From Gremmenia infestans (Eukaryota; Ascomycota; Leotiomycetes; Helotiales; Hamatocanthoscyphaceae): a stretch of 64,000 bases of DNA. The DNA lies in assembly GCA_032629725.1 (NCBI GenBank), contig JAFEVB010000014.1:434001-498000 (forward strand), given 5' to 3'. Position 1 is the first letter of the stretch. Each line of letters opens with the position of its first letter. Below the pieces are notes generated by a model. It did not search any database. It was given only the letters and a program-made list of their open reading frames with translations, and had not been told where the DNA came from. This document shows positions 34,100 through 44,880 of this stretch, one piece after another. Both the position numbers and the translations under genes were made by a program.

Positions 34100-36088
34100 C
34101 TACTTCTGCAAATCTCCCATTTTTTCTAAAACAAACCCTTCCCTCTGGGTTGAAACTACACCCGACCCCGAAACTCCGAAGGCTATCTTCTCGTTGACCA
34201 CTATATCTTGAGTTCCCACGATAGTGTTAAGAATTCTCTTCGCGGAGGTTGAATCTTGGATGATATTACTTCGCCAAGCGACGTGACCATCTGGCCGGAC
34301 AAGTACCAGGTGCTTACCCCAAATGTTGAACGCGTTATCTTCTCCAGGCAAAACCACATGCTTCAGCGGAACCTTGTTCTCCATTGCCGCGTCCATAATG
34401 TATTTTGAGCCCAAGTCGATGGTGGACGGAAACTCAATCAAGGTATGATCCTTTCCAAAATGATCAAAAATCGGCGTGCCGTCATTGAGAAATACATGAG
34501 GAGCTCGCACTCCTGGCCAAGTGGTTGGTATATAGCGTGATGCTGTCCACACAGGTGCAGGAGCAGAATCATCATCAGGTATATTAATGGGAGACTTATA
34601 CTGGAAGCCCATTTCAATCCCTAAATCTTTGTTCTCCCCATCGTGTTCTTGGTAATGCTGGCCAATCTTTTCCCTCAGAGCCTCTCCCTCTTTAGTGTCG
34701 TGGTCTATAACGGTTGCATCTGGGAGTAAAAGTTTTCCAATCGCACCATGAGCATCGCTATGAACTTTAGAATGCTCTACGGTGAGTGATGCGACTGGTC
34801 GGCGTTCAAGCTCGTACGAGTCTAACAATCCTCTCTTACCGTGACCATTGATCACAGCGCTTAACTATCATTAGGTCAGTAACAAATCAAACAGTGGCAT
34901 TGAAGTCATTACCTTCCAACCCAGATCATAAGCATCCGCAATGCCCATGTTCATTCCATATCCTCCTGTTGGAATATTTTGGTGTGCAGAATCACCAGCA
35001 AGGAACACTCGACCATTCAAGGCCGAATAACTCCTTGATACTGCGACATTTGGTCTGTAGGTTGACCTGACGATGATTTCATCAATCTTAATCTCGTATC
35101 TCCCTCCCAGCCCTCCCAGGACACTATATACAGCTTCTTCGGACGAGATACTCTCGTGATCTGCATCGAGTGGAAGGAAAAGATGTGTCGTCCAAGTATC
35201 CACTTCGTCTTGAGCAATAATAGCTCCACCGATTCCACCTTCCTTCACAAAAAATATGTGCCAGAATTGGCCTTGTTTTTGAAGTCGAGCCAAATCTTTG
35301 GACTTGAAATGGACAAGCAATGCAAATCCTGGAATTGGTCCACCATCCAAAGGAATGCCTAGCCCTGTCCTCACTTTGCTAGAACTTCCATCGCAACCAG
35401 CAACGTATCTGGATATAAAATCAACCTTCTTTCCCGTCTGAGAATTTACCGCCGTTACTTTGACATCTTCCCCTTCACTCTGCACAGTTTCAACCTTGTT
35501 TCCATATCGAAGATCGATCAAAGGATTAGCATCGCATGATTCCTTCAGCCAAGCTTCAAAGATCGCCTGGGAAATTCTTTGGTACGGCTCCAATGGTTTT
35601 GTTCCGTCATTTTGTGTCCTAATCTGCTTCCGACAATCATCGACGCTTGGATGCCACCATTGGGTGATTGCATTTTCGCGACTCAATCCGCTCGAAAAAA
35701 GTACTGTGTATGGAATATTCGATGGAACACCTGATATGAAATAATCAGCTCTCATTCCGTATCGTGGCTGCCATATCTCACCCTTTTCTCTAAGACCATC
35801 AGCTAATCCTAGCTTCCTGAATATCTCCATGGACCGCGCATTTGTCAGATCCATCTTCGGCCATCTAGGTTCAGGTCAATATCCGCAGCAAGTTTCAAGC
35901 AGATTTACCAACTTTGTGGTGGTTTCATTTCGCTCTAACAAGAGAGATTTCACCCCATAAAAAGCAAGTACTGTCGCAAGCAATAGCCCAACTGGCCCAC
36001 CACCCACGATCAACACCGTGTCAGAAGGAAGGGTTTCTGGTATTTCTGCAACCACAGTCCCCTCAAGACTTGGTTGTGACGATGACAT
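34100..36088 (-). CDS. FAD-dependent aromatic hydroxylase (PheA/TfdB type), 630 aa
   Basis: Flavoprotein monooxygenase that hydroxylates aromatic rings using NAD(P)H and O2; the substrate is unknown. Exons: 36088-35913, 35864-34913, 34864-34100, in phase. Motifs in order: dinucleotide fold VLIVGGGPVGLLLA (residues 26-39), KMDLTNARSMEIFRKLGLAD, the DG motif GCDGSSSKVR, the GD motif VFLAGDSAHQNIPTGGYGMN, then DLGWKLSAVINGHG and SYELERRPVA. The C-terminal part is thioredoxin-like (LVLVRPDGHVAWRS), as in phenol hydroxylases. The first intron has a weak donor, GTTGGT, chosen because it restores the conserved WPKMD block. A further in-frame ATG at 36169 would add 27 residues; 36088 is preferred. 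No membrane segment or signal peptide. Confidence 0.88.
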
Positions 36089-37059
36089 TATTCGCTCCTG
36101 AGAAAATCTCTTAAACAAAGAAAATTTCACGGACAGATAATTCTTAGATCTGATTATCAAATTAGACATGGTTCATAGACGTCTGCTATTAAGCGTAGAG
36201 GGTATATCTCCATTGGATTGTGAGTCTCTCTACTTAATTATAATTTGAGTTCTCTTGACTAAGATACGGAATATAGAACTATGAGCCGGAATCCTTTCGG
36301 CATGCTTTGCGTTGTCATTGGCGGATGGAGCCAGCGCTCATCGCCCAAAGCGTTCGGACCGGAATCCCGCACCCCCCCCTTTAAAACTCGCCTAATAACC
36401 CCGCATTCCGGCTCCCCCACATTCTCGCCTCCATGCTCCACACGTACTCGGACCGGAAATCTCGAATAGGAACAGAAGCAGGCGGACAGAGCTTCACATC
36501 GCAGATCAGATTGGTCCCATTGAGCTCGTGTGGCTGTGGAAAGAAGCTGTGCAACGAGATAGCTTCTCACAATTGAGGGCACGAAGCGGAACCCGCACCC
36601 CTACTACGGCGTTGGAGAGCTATCAGCCATCAAAAATGGAAAGTCAGGCGTTCATGTCGAGCATTTCCCTATAATTTATGTCGCCGTTTATCTTGCTTTC
36701 TGCGATGATTCTATTGATCTATCGTAAGAAGTAAGCTGTATACATATATCTATATATATGTCTGCAAGGCGCTGGAAACCTACTATGCTTAAGCCCATAA
36801 GCACTGTAAATAGGTCCTTCAATACCATACGTAACCCTACGTAAGCTTCAGCGGAAACCTAGACTCCAAGTTTCAGAAAGTTACTATTCAACGTTCTGCG
36901 ACTTGCAACTTTTCGTGCATGTTACGCCCGGCGTATAAGCTCATTTCCACCACGCAGTTGGTAGCTCTCACGGAACAACATGACTCCCGTTTCGCCCAGT
37001 TTTTCCTGTAGCGGGCCTCATCCTTGGCCCTGCAGTATGCAGTTGACATTGCTTCGCAC
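36089..37059. promoter_or_regulatory. Promoter of the FAD hydroxylase with CGG/CCG sites
   Basis: Lies between the hydroxylase start and the 3' end of the regulator. It contains CCGGAATCC at 36286-36294 and again at 36360-36367 (the latter preceded by CGGA), CGGACCG at 36355-36361 and at 36449-36455, and a C8 run near 36371. These repeat the CGGAATCC core seen in the P450 and VOC promoters. No gene seen. Confidence 0.5.
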
Positions 37060-39988
37060 TCATGTAGGCAGAAAAGACATATTGCAATTCCCCGGCATTC
37101 CATTCAAATCCATCATCTCATCCGGCGAAAATGAAGGCAGTAACGCACTCCAGTTCTCTACATCAAATTCACCCCAAGTCATATTGTCCAAGTATGCAAA
37201 GGAGTCTGCATTTTGGTTGTTTGAGGATTGCGAAAGGAGATCACGGCCGCTCATGCCTTTTCTGGGGGACTTCATCGAGTTTTGAGGCTGGTCAAAGATG
37301 CGATAATTGCTCTCAGTGTTAACAATATCTGCATCTTTGCTAGACCCAGAGTCTAACTTTTGTTGCGCTTTCTTAACGGCTAGACGGGCTAGCCTGGAGA
37401 GCTCCCGGGCAAATGAGAATGTGAGCTCGCCAGATGATGCAAATTCAAGTCGTGCAAAGTGACCGGCAACCACCTCCATCAGCGTAATGTCCGATGGAGC
37501 AGATGGTGCACTAGGATGTTTCACGACATGGACAAAAAGATTAATCAGGCCAAGGACTGGATAGTAGAAAACGAGCCAGAGTGGGGTCGATGCGTGTATA
37601 TCATTAATATACTTCGTAGCAAGTATGATATTCCGAGAAGCATCTGCGACAATCTGAGTGCTGATATCAACTTGATTCCGAAAAGTTAAATTTTCATCTC
37701 TTCCAAACATGTCGCTCCATGGATATGTGACAGTGGAGTGGATGCCTATCAGACTCCCAAAGAATGCATAATGCAGATAAATGACATGAACCGTATCAAG
37801 GTTCGGGGGTATTTCAGAAGAATTGATGGCGGTCCCAGGACACATAGATGGAGGAAGCAAATCTCGCCATTCGCGGAGCTTCTGGTCAAGTTCACAGGCT
37901 GTCTTTGCGATGCTTTCGGGGGGTTGGCGGTAAGCTTGTACAGTGCTGAAGCGTTTCCCAATTTGAGAGGAGAGCTGGGCGTGCTTAATTACGTAGGTGC
38001 AAAATTCTGTGTTGTTGGAGCTTCCGGCTGGGACGGTTGTTGGAATGTGGCAGCTTATATCGTCGTCGTCGATGGCCTTTAAAGAGTCAGTTACAACACA
38101 ACAGCTCTGAGCCAAAAGAATAAAACTTACAGAAGCACGCCCAGACCGATGTGCGATGTGTTTCTCGTAGCTGTATAGGATCCAAAATATCCAATTACGC
38201 TGCTGAATTTCCTGAGCGCTCATACCCCAGGCTGTTCCCGCTTGTCGATGAAGCCCCTTTGATTGAGCCAAACGCCAGGCGACAGAGCAAAGCATATATT
38301 CCAGAGCAGGACAGCCGGCACCTTCGACATACAGAGCCTAAGATAATTTAAGTATGAAATGAAAGAAGCGAAAAGGTAATTGAGTTGAGGCAAAGTATCT
38401 CAGCTCACACCTGTAAGAATTGGACTTACCATTGTCACCAAAGCTTGAACAGCCATTAGACCAGTCCGGCAATAAATCAATTCCATGTGTCTAGACATGG
38501 CATTTTGAAAGTATTTCCATCCAGCTATTTGAGCTTCTGCAAAGGTAGAAGAATAGCTGGTTTTCCCAAACTCTGCCCGGCACCCGAAAGCGTACACTGT
38601 ATTTCGCAAGGCATACCAAGCTGCATCTTCATCTTGTCCAGACGCATTGTCATGAGCAAAATGAGCATTAAGCCTAGCTTCGAAAGAAGACCGGACAACA
38701 ATGTCGAATGCAGATTCAAGGGTCTTCTCGAAATACGCATTCGTATAGCTCCACGCTGTTGCGCGATCTGGCTCTGGCGTTCTATCTAGGCTGATCTTAC
38801 AGTTTAATTTGAGCTGGTGTGTAACATCCCGGCTGAAAACCTTGGCAATAGCGATGAAATCGGATGATCCAGTCTTTTCTCCAACCCAATCTATACCAGG
38901 TTTAGAACAAATCGAGAGAAATGAGCCTGGACCATGATATTCCCAATCCGAATTTTCTGGCGAAGCAATGCTATTGATACCCCTGTCTACTGCTGTTTTC
39001 AGGGCCGGATCGATTACGGAATTGCTAGAACCGATGGATGGGTTCGCATTGACAGTACCGGCGCCATCCGATAGAGAGTTTTCAATTTGTCCTTGATAGG
39101 TCTGCTCGTTTATGTTTGCTAACGCAGCACTCTGGGAACTATTTGAGTAATTCGAATATGCGTCTCCTCTCTCAGATATATTGCTACCCCGTCTTTGTGA
39201 CACTTTTGCTAGGTTCGTATGATCAGTAGGCGGCCACTGTAAGGACTGACGTGATTGCTCGGTATGAGTCCTGGAAATGCTAGAATCAGTCGAGTACTGT
39301 TTCATAGCCAGTCTCAGAGGAGCTGCCCCTAAAATACGTATACGTACGGGGAAAGTGGCATATGATGCTTATGCAAATATTGCGAAGAATTGGCCATCAT
39401 CTCTAATCCTTCTACTGGAACAACATGCTGATCAGTCTCTCCAAAGTTCTGTGGAAGTGGAGGTACGACATTCGCCTCCTGAAGCATCGCTTCCATCCGC
39501 GCGATCCGATTTAACACGAACTCGCCACTGCCATGGCTCTCTTTTCGACCTCGTCGTTTCAATGCCAGGTAGACACATTTCTCTCCTCGATCCTTTTGCC
39601 AGGTCAGTATTGAAGGATTCCGAGGCAACCTATGGAAGGGGGATGATGCATCAAGTTTAACGTACCAAACAATTTGCACATGTAGGTTGTTCACCATTGC
39701 CTAAATCCGTAAAGAAAGGTACCAGTCAGAGGTTATTCATGGTTGTATAAAAACTCATTCTCCTTCCCAACACGCTGTGGCTGTGACAATGTTCATGTTG
39801 TAATCGTCTTACAGTAGTTTCGCGCGTGGAAATAGAATTCAGGGATCGGGAGGAGGAGGCAACGCGCTAAAGAACTTACACCTCACCTTTTTCAGGCGAC
39901 AGTAATTACAAGCGACCGACCTCTTTGTTCGATTTGCTTTCGTCTGCTTTTGGCCTTCATGGTCTTCTCCAAGCATAACTGTCATCAT
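37060..39988 (-). CDS. Zn2Cys6 transcription factor with fungal_trans domain, 827 aa
   Basis: Nuclear binuclear-cluster regulator. Six exons: 39988-39880, 39700-39666, 39592-39344, 39296-38430, 38337-38131, 38076-37060. The cluster is split by two introns but joins to a perfect CX2CX6CX5CX2CX6C: CNYCRLKKVRCNGEQPTC, then ANCL and DRGEKC. A linker follows, then Ser/Asn-rich sequence, then the fungal_trans middle-homology region (about residues 320-650) with YVEGAGCPALEYMLCSVAW, RLAQSKGLHRQAG and RNWIFWILYSYEKHIAHRSG. The C-terminus is acidic and aromatic (DNMTWGEFDVENW), fitting an activation region. It lies inside the metabolic cluster between the hydroxylase and the SnoaL gene, which makes it the likely pathway regulator. 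GGATTCCG at 39615-39622 lies in its intron 2. Confidence 0.88.
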
Positions 39989-40843
39989 CTTGGAGTGCGA
40001 ATCGGAACAAAGCAAAGAATATTATATGATATTCAAGACAACAATCGACATTGAAGATGCTGGCTCAAAAAACCCCCTCTTTATCATCACAGTCCAGGTC
40101 GTTCCCATGTTTCGAAGAAAGTAGACGGCGGGGGTTCCGTATCACCATTGGCTGCTGCTGCGGGGTAGTAAGCCGAAAGCAGAAGCGTTGTGTGGGAATC
40201 GAAGACTGGCGATGTGGAGTGGAGGCGTAGCTGCATTGTAAGAAGTGTGGAAGGAGACGACGACGACTACGTATCTAGTAGTGGGTGCCTAAGGCGCCTA
40301 CAGGTTGAGTGTGGGTTGGGGTAGGTGAGAATAGAAGTAACTGAGGTGAAGATAGCCAAATGAGGTGGGTGTTGTCGGAGACCCTTATAAAAATACTCCT
40401 CACTATAGACTAAGCTAGTCTATAGCCTAGGCCCCACATTCAGTGAGCGAGTATGAGAATACTTAGACTGTGACAGTGGGCTTTGTGCTAGCACAGGGAC
40501 GAACCGCAGTTATTGAGAATACGCCTGTACAAACTTCATTTTTCGCACAATATTGGAAGCTTGTCATGGGAGAAGGATTGTATTTATCTGCATTTGAAAT
40601 AATGTACTACCGGCACTTGTGATGTCTATTGTCCTGTATCATTGCAAAAGACACCCTAATGACGGACATCTTCAAAAGTGGCATTTTCCGGAGAGATTTA
40701 CCGCTGTCCGAAGTTGATCCGGTTCCATGAGTTTCTTTACCCCCAGAACCATACGTTATAAAACCATTGATGGTATCGAGGTTCTAAACCCTTATTTTCT
40801 TCAACAAAATCTTTCCTCAAAAAGAATTTGTTATCCAAATATC
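39989..40843. promoter_or_regulatory. Divergent promoter, regulator / SnoaL gene
   Basis: 855-nt spacer between the regulator and the SnoaL-like gene. On the SnoaL side there is TATAAAA at 40757-40763, 81 nt before its ATG, and a cluster of TCCGGA, ACCGC, GTCCGA and ATCCGG within about 40687-40725. The regulator side has no clear TATA. No gene seen. Confidence 0.5.
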
Positions 40844-41393
40844 ATGACTAGCAACACAATTTGGCCGGAGGCCCCTGCCCCACCAGCATTGAAGACGTGG
40901 GTCGAGACCCTTTTCTCTCTGCTCGATTCCAAGGACGAGCAATCACCAGCGCAAGTTGCCGCTCTTTACACCAAGGATGCTGAAGTTTACGGTTTGGCAG
41001 GAAAGGCGACTGGCACAGCAGGTTTGTCACTTCAAGCATTTTCATAAATGGGACACTTAACTTATTGAACACCCTAGAGATCATTCAGGCGAGGGTCAAT
41101 AGTTGGGGACATATGGATTCACGCAAACATACCCTATTGAGAGTCTACACTTCCAAAAACGACTTCAGTGATCTGCTCTTTATCGCAACTTTAGATGCAA
41201 AGTTCAAGAATGGGAATGAAGGTTCGGGGGAATTCACCATAAGAGTGACCTTTGAAGGAGATACAAGCGTTAATCCTAAGGGAAGCCTTTACCAGATCTA
41301 TGCTGTGAGTTATTCGATTTCCCCATTTGGTATATATTTTTGATAATCGTCGCTTAGGACAAAACGCCCTGGTTGAAGGCCATGCAGGGATAG
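40844..41393 (+). CDS. SnoaL/NTF2-like protein, 146 aa
   Basis: Small cone-shaped alpha+beta-barrel protein of the SnoaL/NTF2 superfamily; relatives in biosynthetic clusters act as cyclases, dehydratases or isomerases. Exons: 40844-41021, 41078-41304, 41358-41393, with 56- and 53-nt introns in phase. The N-terminal helix reads LKTWVETLFSLLDSKD, followed by AALYTKDAEVYGLAGKATGT, a typical start of the NTF2 fold. Strands continue as RKHTLLRVYTSKNDFSDLLF and GEFTIRVTFEGDTS. The last exon supplies only DKTPWLKAMQG. The catalytic residues are not evident. A single SnoaL domain of this size is normal. Function within the cluster is inferred from neighbours. The ATG at 40844 is preceded by an out-of-frame ATG at 40727. 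Confidence 0.7.
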
Positions 41394-42213
41394 TGAGATC
41401 ACTTCTATGTGATTTCGTCATCTCTACCCACAACATAGCGATTGCTGCAAGATCGATTTCAGAGAGACGGAAGATAAATTAGAAGGTTTTGAGTTTTCAC
41501 CTTTGGTGTGGGGGAGATCATAAGTCATCTGACTTAAGGGGGACTACGTTTAGGAGAATTATTGCTATTATGACGGGTACTCTAAGTAGAGTGGCCGAGT
41601 AGTATCTATAAGTCTGTGAAATGGGGGCTAAGGCATTATGAGTATTAGGAATAAGAAATATTTTAAAGAGAAAAGCGGTAATTTGGTTAAATCCTTCGAT
41701 TTCCAGATCATTATTTGAAGAACGCCACATGCCTGTGATGAGTTATGAGTACAGCTCACATTGCCAGCTTCAAGGAGCACAATTTTCTTTCCAAACTAGC
41801 TCATCCTTTCATGATACCAAAGTCAAAGGGAAAATCAAGTCTCGGGGTGCATCCGGAGTCCGGATTCACATCGGGATGATATACGTACACTTAGGCGAAT
41901 AGCCCTAACACACTTTGGGACGGAATCCGGCGAGAAGACCGCCGAACCTGGGGAAGCGGTCCGTTGCCACGCCCATGTCGTTATGCATGACTGCGGGCTA
42001 ATTCTTTGGACGCCGGTCCGGTTAGGATTCGTCAGGATTGATAACACATTTCTAAAGCTTGTAAATCTACTCCGTACGTAAGGCATGCTTACGAAATATT
42101 GAGTGGCTACACCATCAATATTACTTTGTACCTACCCTTTCAGTACACCGCAAGAATCAAACATCAACCCACCATCCAAATACACTTTGTACACGCAACG
42201 GTCAGCAAAAACC
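41394..42213. promoter_or_regulatory. Promoter of VOC gene with CGG-N3-CCG sites
   Basis: Contains the densest set of Zn2Cys6-type sites in the window: CGGAGTCCG at 41854-41862, CGGAATCCG at 41921-41929, CGGTCCG at 41957-41963 and again at 42014-42020. All are within 360 nt of the VOC start. The upstream half is the 3' flank of the SnoaL gene. No gene seen. Confidence 0.6.
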
Positions 42214-42819
42214 ATGGTTACCGCTCTCCCCAACTTTGACGGTCCCTTCGCACAGGTCAAATGCCCTTCAAAACTCGCGCATGTTGTTCTCCGGACGGGA
42301 AACTTCTCTAAAATGGTTGAATTCTACAAAATACTCCTCGGTGCAGAAGCCACTTACGAGAACAAATTTATCTCTTTCCTCACTTACGATGATGAACACC
42401 ATCGTATTGCCATCTTAGACTTGGGCGCCAAGCCTCTAGACAAAGCTACTGCTGGATTGGAACACGTCGCTTTCACTTTCGATTCCGTGGCCGAACTGCT
42501 TCTTGCGTATCGTCAGAGGAAGGCGAAAGGGATTGAACCCGTGTGGTGCGTTAATCATGGACCGACGTTGAGTTTGTATTATCAGGATCCGGATGGGAAT
42601 GAGATTGAGACGCAAGTAGACAGTTTTCCAACGAATGAAGAAGCCGCGGAGTTCATGGCGAGTAAGGAGTTTGAGGAGAATCCCATTGGGGTGGATTTTG
42701 ATCCAGAGGATTTGATTAGGAAGTTGAAAGAGGGGGTGAGTGAGAAAGAGTTGTTGAAGAGAAAGAAAATTGGGCCGAGGGCGATGGATAGTGTTCCCAG
42801 ACAGCCGGTTCCTGTTTAG
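42214..42819 (+). CDS. VOC-superfamily protein, extradiol-dioxygenase-like, 201 aa
   Basis: Glyoxalase/bleomycin-resistance/extradiol-dioxygenase (VOC) fold protein. Bacterial relatives of the BphC type cleave catechols with Fe(II); fungal members of this small type are mostly uncharacterised. A single exon is enough. ATG 42214 is used, because the frame upstream to 42103 opens with GTG. The paired beta-alpha-beta modules begin KLAHVVLRTGNFSKMVEFYK (residue 20) and GLEHVAFTFDSVAELLLAYR (residue 81). The end of the second module is LYYQDPDGNEIETQ. Candidate metal ligands are His23, His84 and Glu130 or Glu132. A charged C-terminal tail of about 60 residues extends beyond the domain. With a ring hydroxylase as neighbour, ring cleavage is a plausible role but remains inference; isomerase or lyase activity is equally possible for this fold. 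Confidence 0.78.
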   Translation: MVTALPNFDGPFAQVKCPSKLAHVVLRTGNFSKMVEFYKILLGAEATYENKFISFLTYDDEHHRIAILDLGAKPLDKATAGLEHVAFTFDSVAELLLAYRQRKAKGIEPVWCVNHGPTLSLYYQDPDGNEIETQVDSFPTNEEAAEFMASKEFEENPIGVDFDPEDLIRKLKEGVSEKELLKRKKIGPRAMDSVPRQPVPV

Positions 42820-43540
42820 AATATGAAATGGGGAGGGAATCTGAGATCTGGACTTCGAGAAGGGATGAACATAGATGTATGTTCAACAAATGGAATTTTG
42901 CTGCTGCAGGTTTGCAGCCATTCTATCCTTTTCGAGTGTTAAAACAAAAAACGCTTTCGATTCCACTTAGTCTCGGTTCCTTATTATAAGTTATCATAAC
43001 TACCTCTTCTCCCCCTTTTCTGTATATAGCCTGATGATAAAAATAGAAAGGCACTCTTACACCCTTACACCACGTGACATAAAGGCTCTGCTACTGGCGC
43101 CTACAGGTCCCCATAGTAGGACTTCAGGGATCCTCCTAGCTGCTCAACTCTCCACAAGACAACTACATGTCCGCTTCGAAAGCGCAGATATTTGTCACAG
43201 AACCTCACGTGATTCGGCATATCACTAGCGCCAAAGGCCATATCTCCGCACCTCTAGGCTTTTTCCTAGCTGGCCACACCTCTACGTCTCCAATTTTTGA
43301 CCTCTATTTGGACTCAAGTCTTCTTACGTGACACCTACCTTACGAGATAATCAAAAGTCTTGCCATGAAAAGGAGACACATGAACAAGTACAGATGGGGA
43401 AGCAATTCATTTCGACTAAATATGGAAATACAAATGAGACACATTATCCTCTTCCTATGCCCTCCTAAATGAACTAGCTATCACACATTACCAGGTCTTC
43501 TCAAAATCTTCCATTGATCTCTCGTCGTTTGGACACCACG
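42820..43540. other. Spacer at the right border of the cluster
   Basis: 3' flank of the VOC gene and of the minus-strand zinc-finger gene. CACGTG at 43072 and TCACGTGA at 43206 are present. No gene supported. Confidence 0.4.
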
Positions 43541-44571
43541 CTAAACAAGAGCATACCCATGCTTTTCCTTTTGATGAGTCCTCAGCTTCTCCAGGCGGCA
43601 GTACCCCTTCCCACGATTGTTGTGGCAACCGAGCCAGGTACAGTGGTACTTTATCCCTAGGTGGACAGATTCTACATGGCGCTGTAGGTCAGCCGGACGA
43701 GCGAAGGACTCGATGCACATGCCCCAGGTACATGGTGTACGTTGGAAGACTTGGTACCCAAATTGGAGGCCCGGGATGCTGTTAAAGTTGTTCCCGGAAA
43801 CTGGAAATGGCTGCATGCTACCCGGATCAAAACCGTTTACATCGCTGCTGAGGCCGCCAGTCCAGGGCATTCCGCTCTGGGCAGAGATGGCTGGTCCGGT
43901 CAATGGAGGAGGAGCAGCCTGGGCATTATACTGGTCAATCGGAAGGCTATTAACAGGGAAGATGGGCTCAGTTGAGACGCCAATTGTCGATTGGAACCCC
44001 TTATTGAGCTCATAACCTTGAGTATTGTGAACATGGCTGAGTTCTACTTGAGTGGTCTGAGTCTCCGGGTTTTGGTCTAGGGCTGCGGCGTAAGCCGTCA
44101 TATCAACGGAGGTCCCATCCCACGCATCGAGCTGCGCATCGAATCCAGTAAATATTGCTGTGGATAGGTTAGGGTCTGGATTGAAGGTTCCCTTGTAGGT
44201 AGACCCTGTGGCCACCACGTCGGTGCATTGAGTACCAAAGCTTTGGCTTGCCAGCGTTGAAAGCTTGGTAGCTCCTAATACACCGTCGTTGTGACGGTTC
44301 TCATGCAAGGTGTCGTGATTGGTCTGGGTTGAACGGGTGCCAGTGCCTTGCTCGGTCTGCACGTGCCCGAGTCGATTGAAGTGAGCCTCACCGAGGCAGA
44401 GCATTGGAAATATGAAAGGCCTGCCATTTGCTTAGTAAAAAAAAAGGCAAAGGCTCACCATGCTTGTGCATGGGGATCGATCATGTGATCTAGATTTCCA
44501 TTGGCTGAGCCTTTCTGAAAAGATGAGGCGGACGAGGGCGAGGGCGGGGGCGGGGGCGTAGGCGTCTGCAT
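43541..44571 (-). CDS. C2H2 zinc-finger protein, 330 aa
   Basis: Two exons, 44571-44459 and 44420-43541, joined in phase (Trp codon split TG/G). The intron is only 38 nt, yet it has a CTAAG branch-like site and TGGCAG acceptor. The N-terminus is a proline run (TPTPPPPPSPSS). The centre is Gln/Asn/Ser/Gly-rich and probably an activation or interaction region. Zinc fingers are C-terminal: the first is CTWGMCIESFARPADLQRHV with a final His (CX4CX12HX4H), the second CTWLGC ... LRTHQKEKH with an unusually long loop. Likely a nuclear DNA-binding protein. The finger region resembles that of the divergent neighbour at 44881, so the pair is probably an old inverted duplication. Confidence 0.75.
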
Positions 44572-44880
44572 GATGGCTGTCGTCGGAATCCAATCAACTC
44601 GTAATGCAAAGAGCAAATGATGGATGGTACGGTAGACGTGGATCTTCGAGCTGGCAGAAATGCTATGGAATTCTATGAGGGGAAGGCTGTTCCTTTGTAC
44701 TTGTTCTGCTCATTTTATCGATGACACCTTGGATGACACGAAGTGTGCCGCGAGGCTCTCTCTGCCTTGTGCTCGTATGCAGCCCGTGGTATCCAATTTG
44801 ATCTAATATATTTCCGACTGCGGGAGAAGAACACACCAAATGATCGAGAAGTCTTGCCATACACCGTTGCCTTCTTCATC
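44572..44880. promoter_or_regulatory. Shared promoter of two C2H2 genes
   Basis: 309-nt spacer between two head-to-head zinc-finger genes, short enough for a bidirectional promoter. No TATA box is obvious. Confidence 0.45.
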
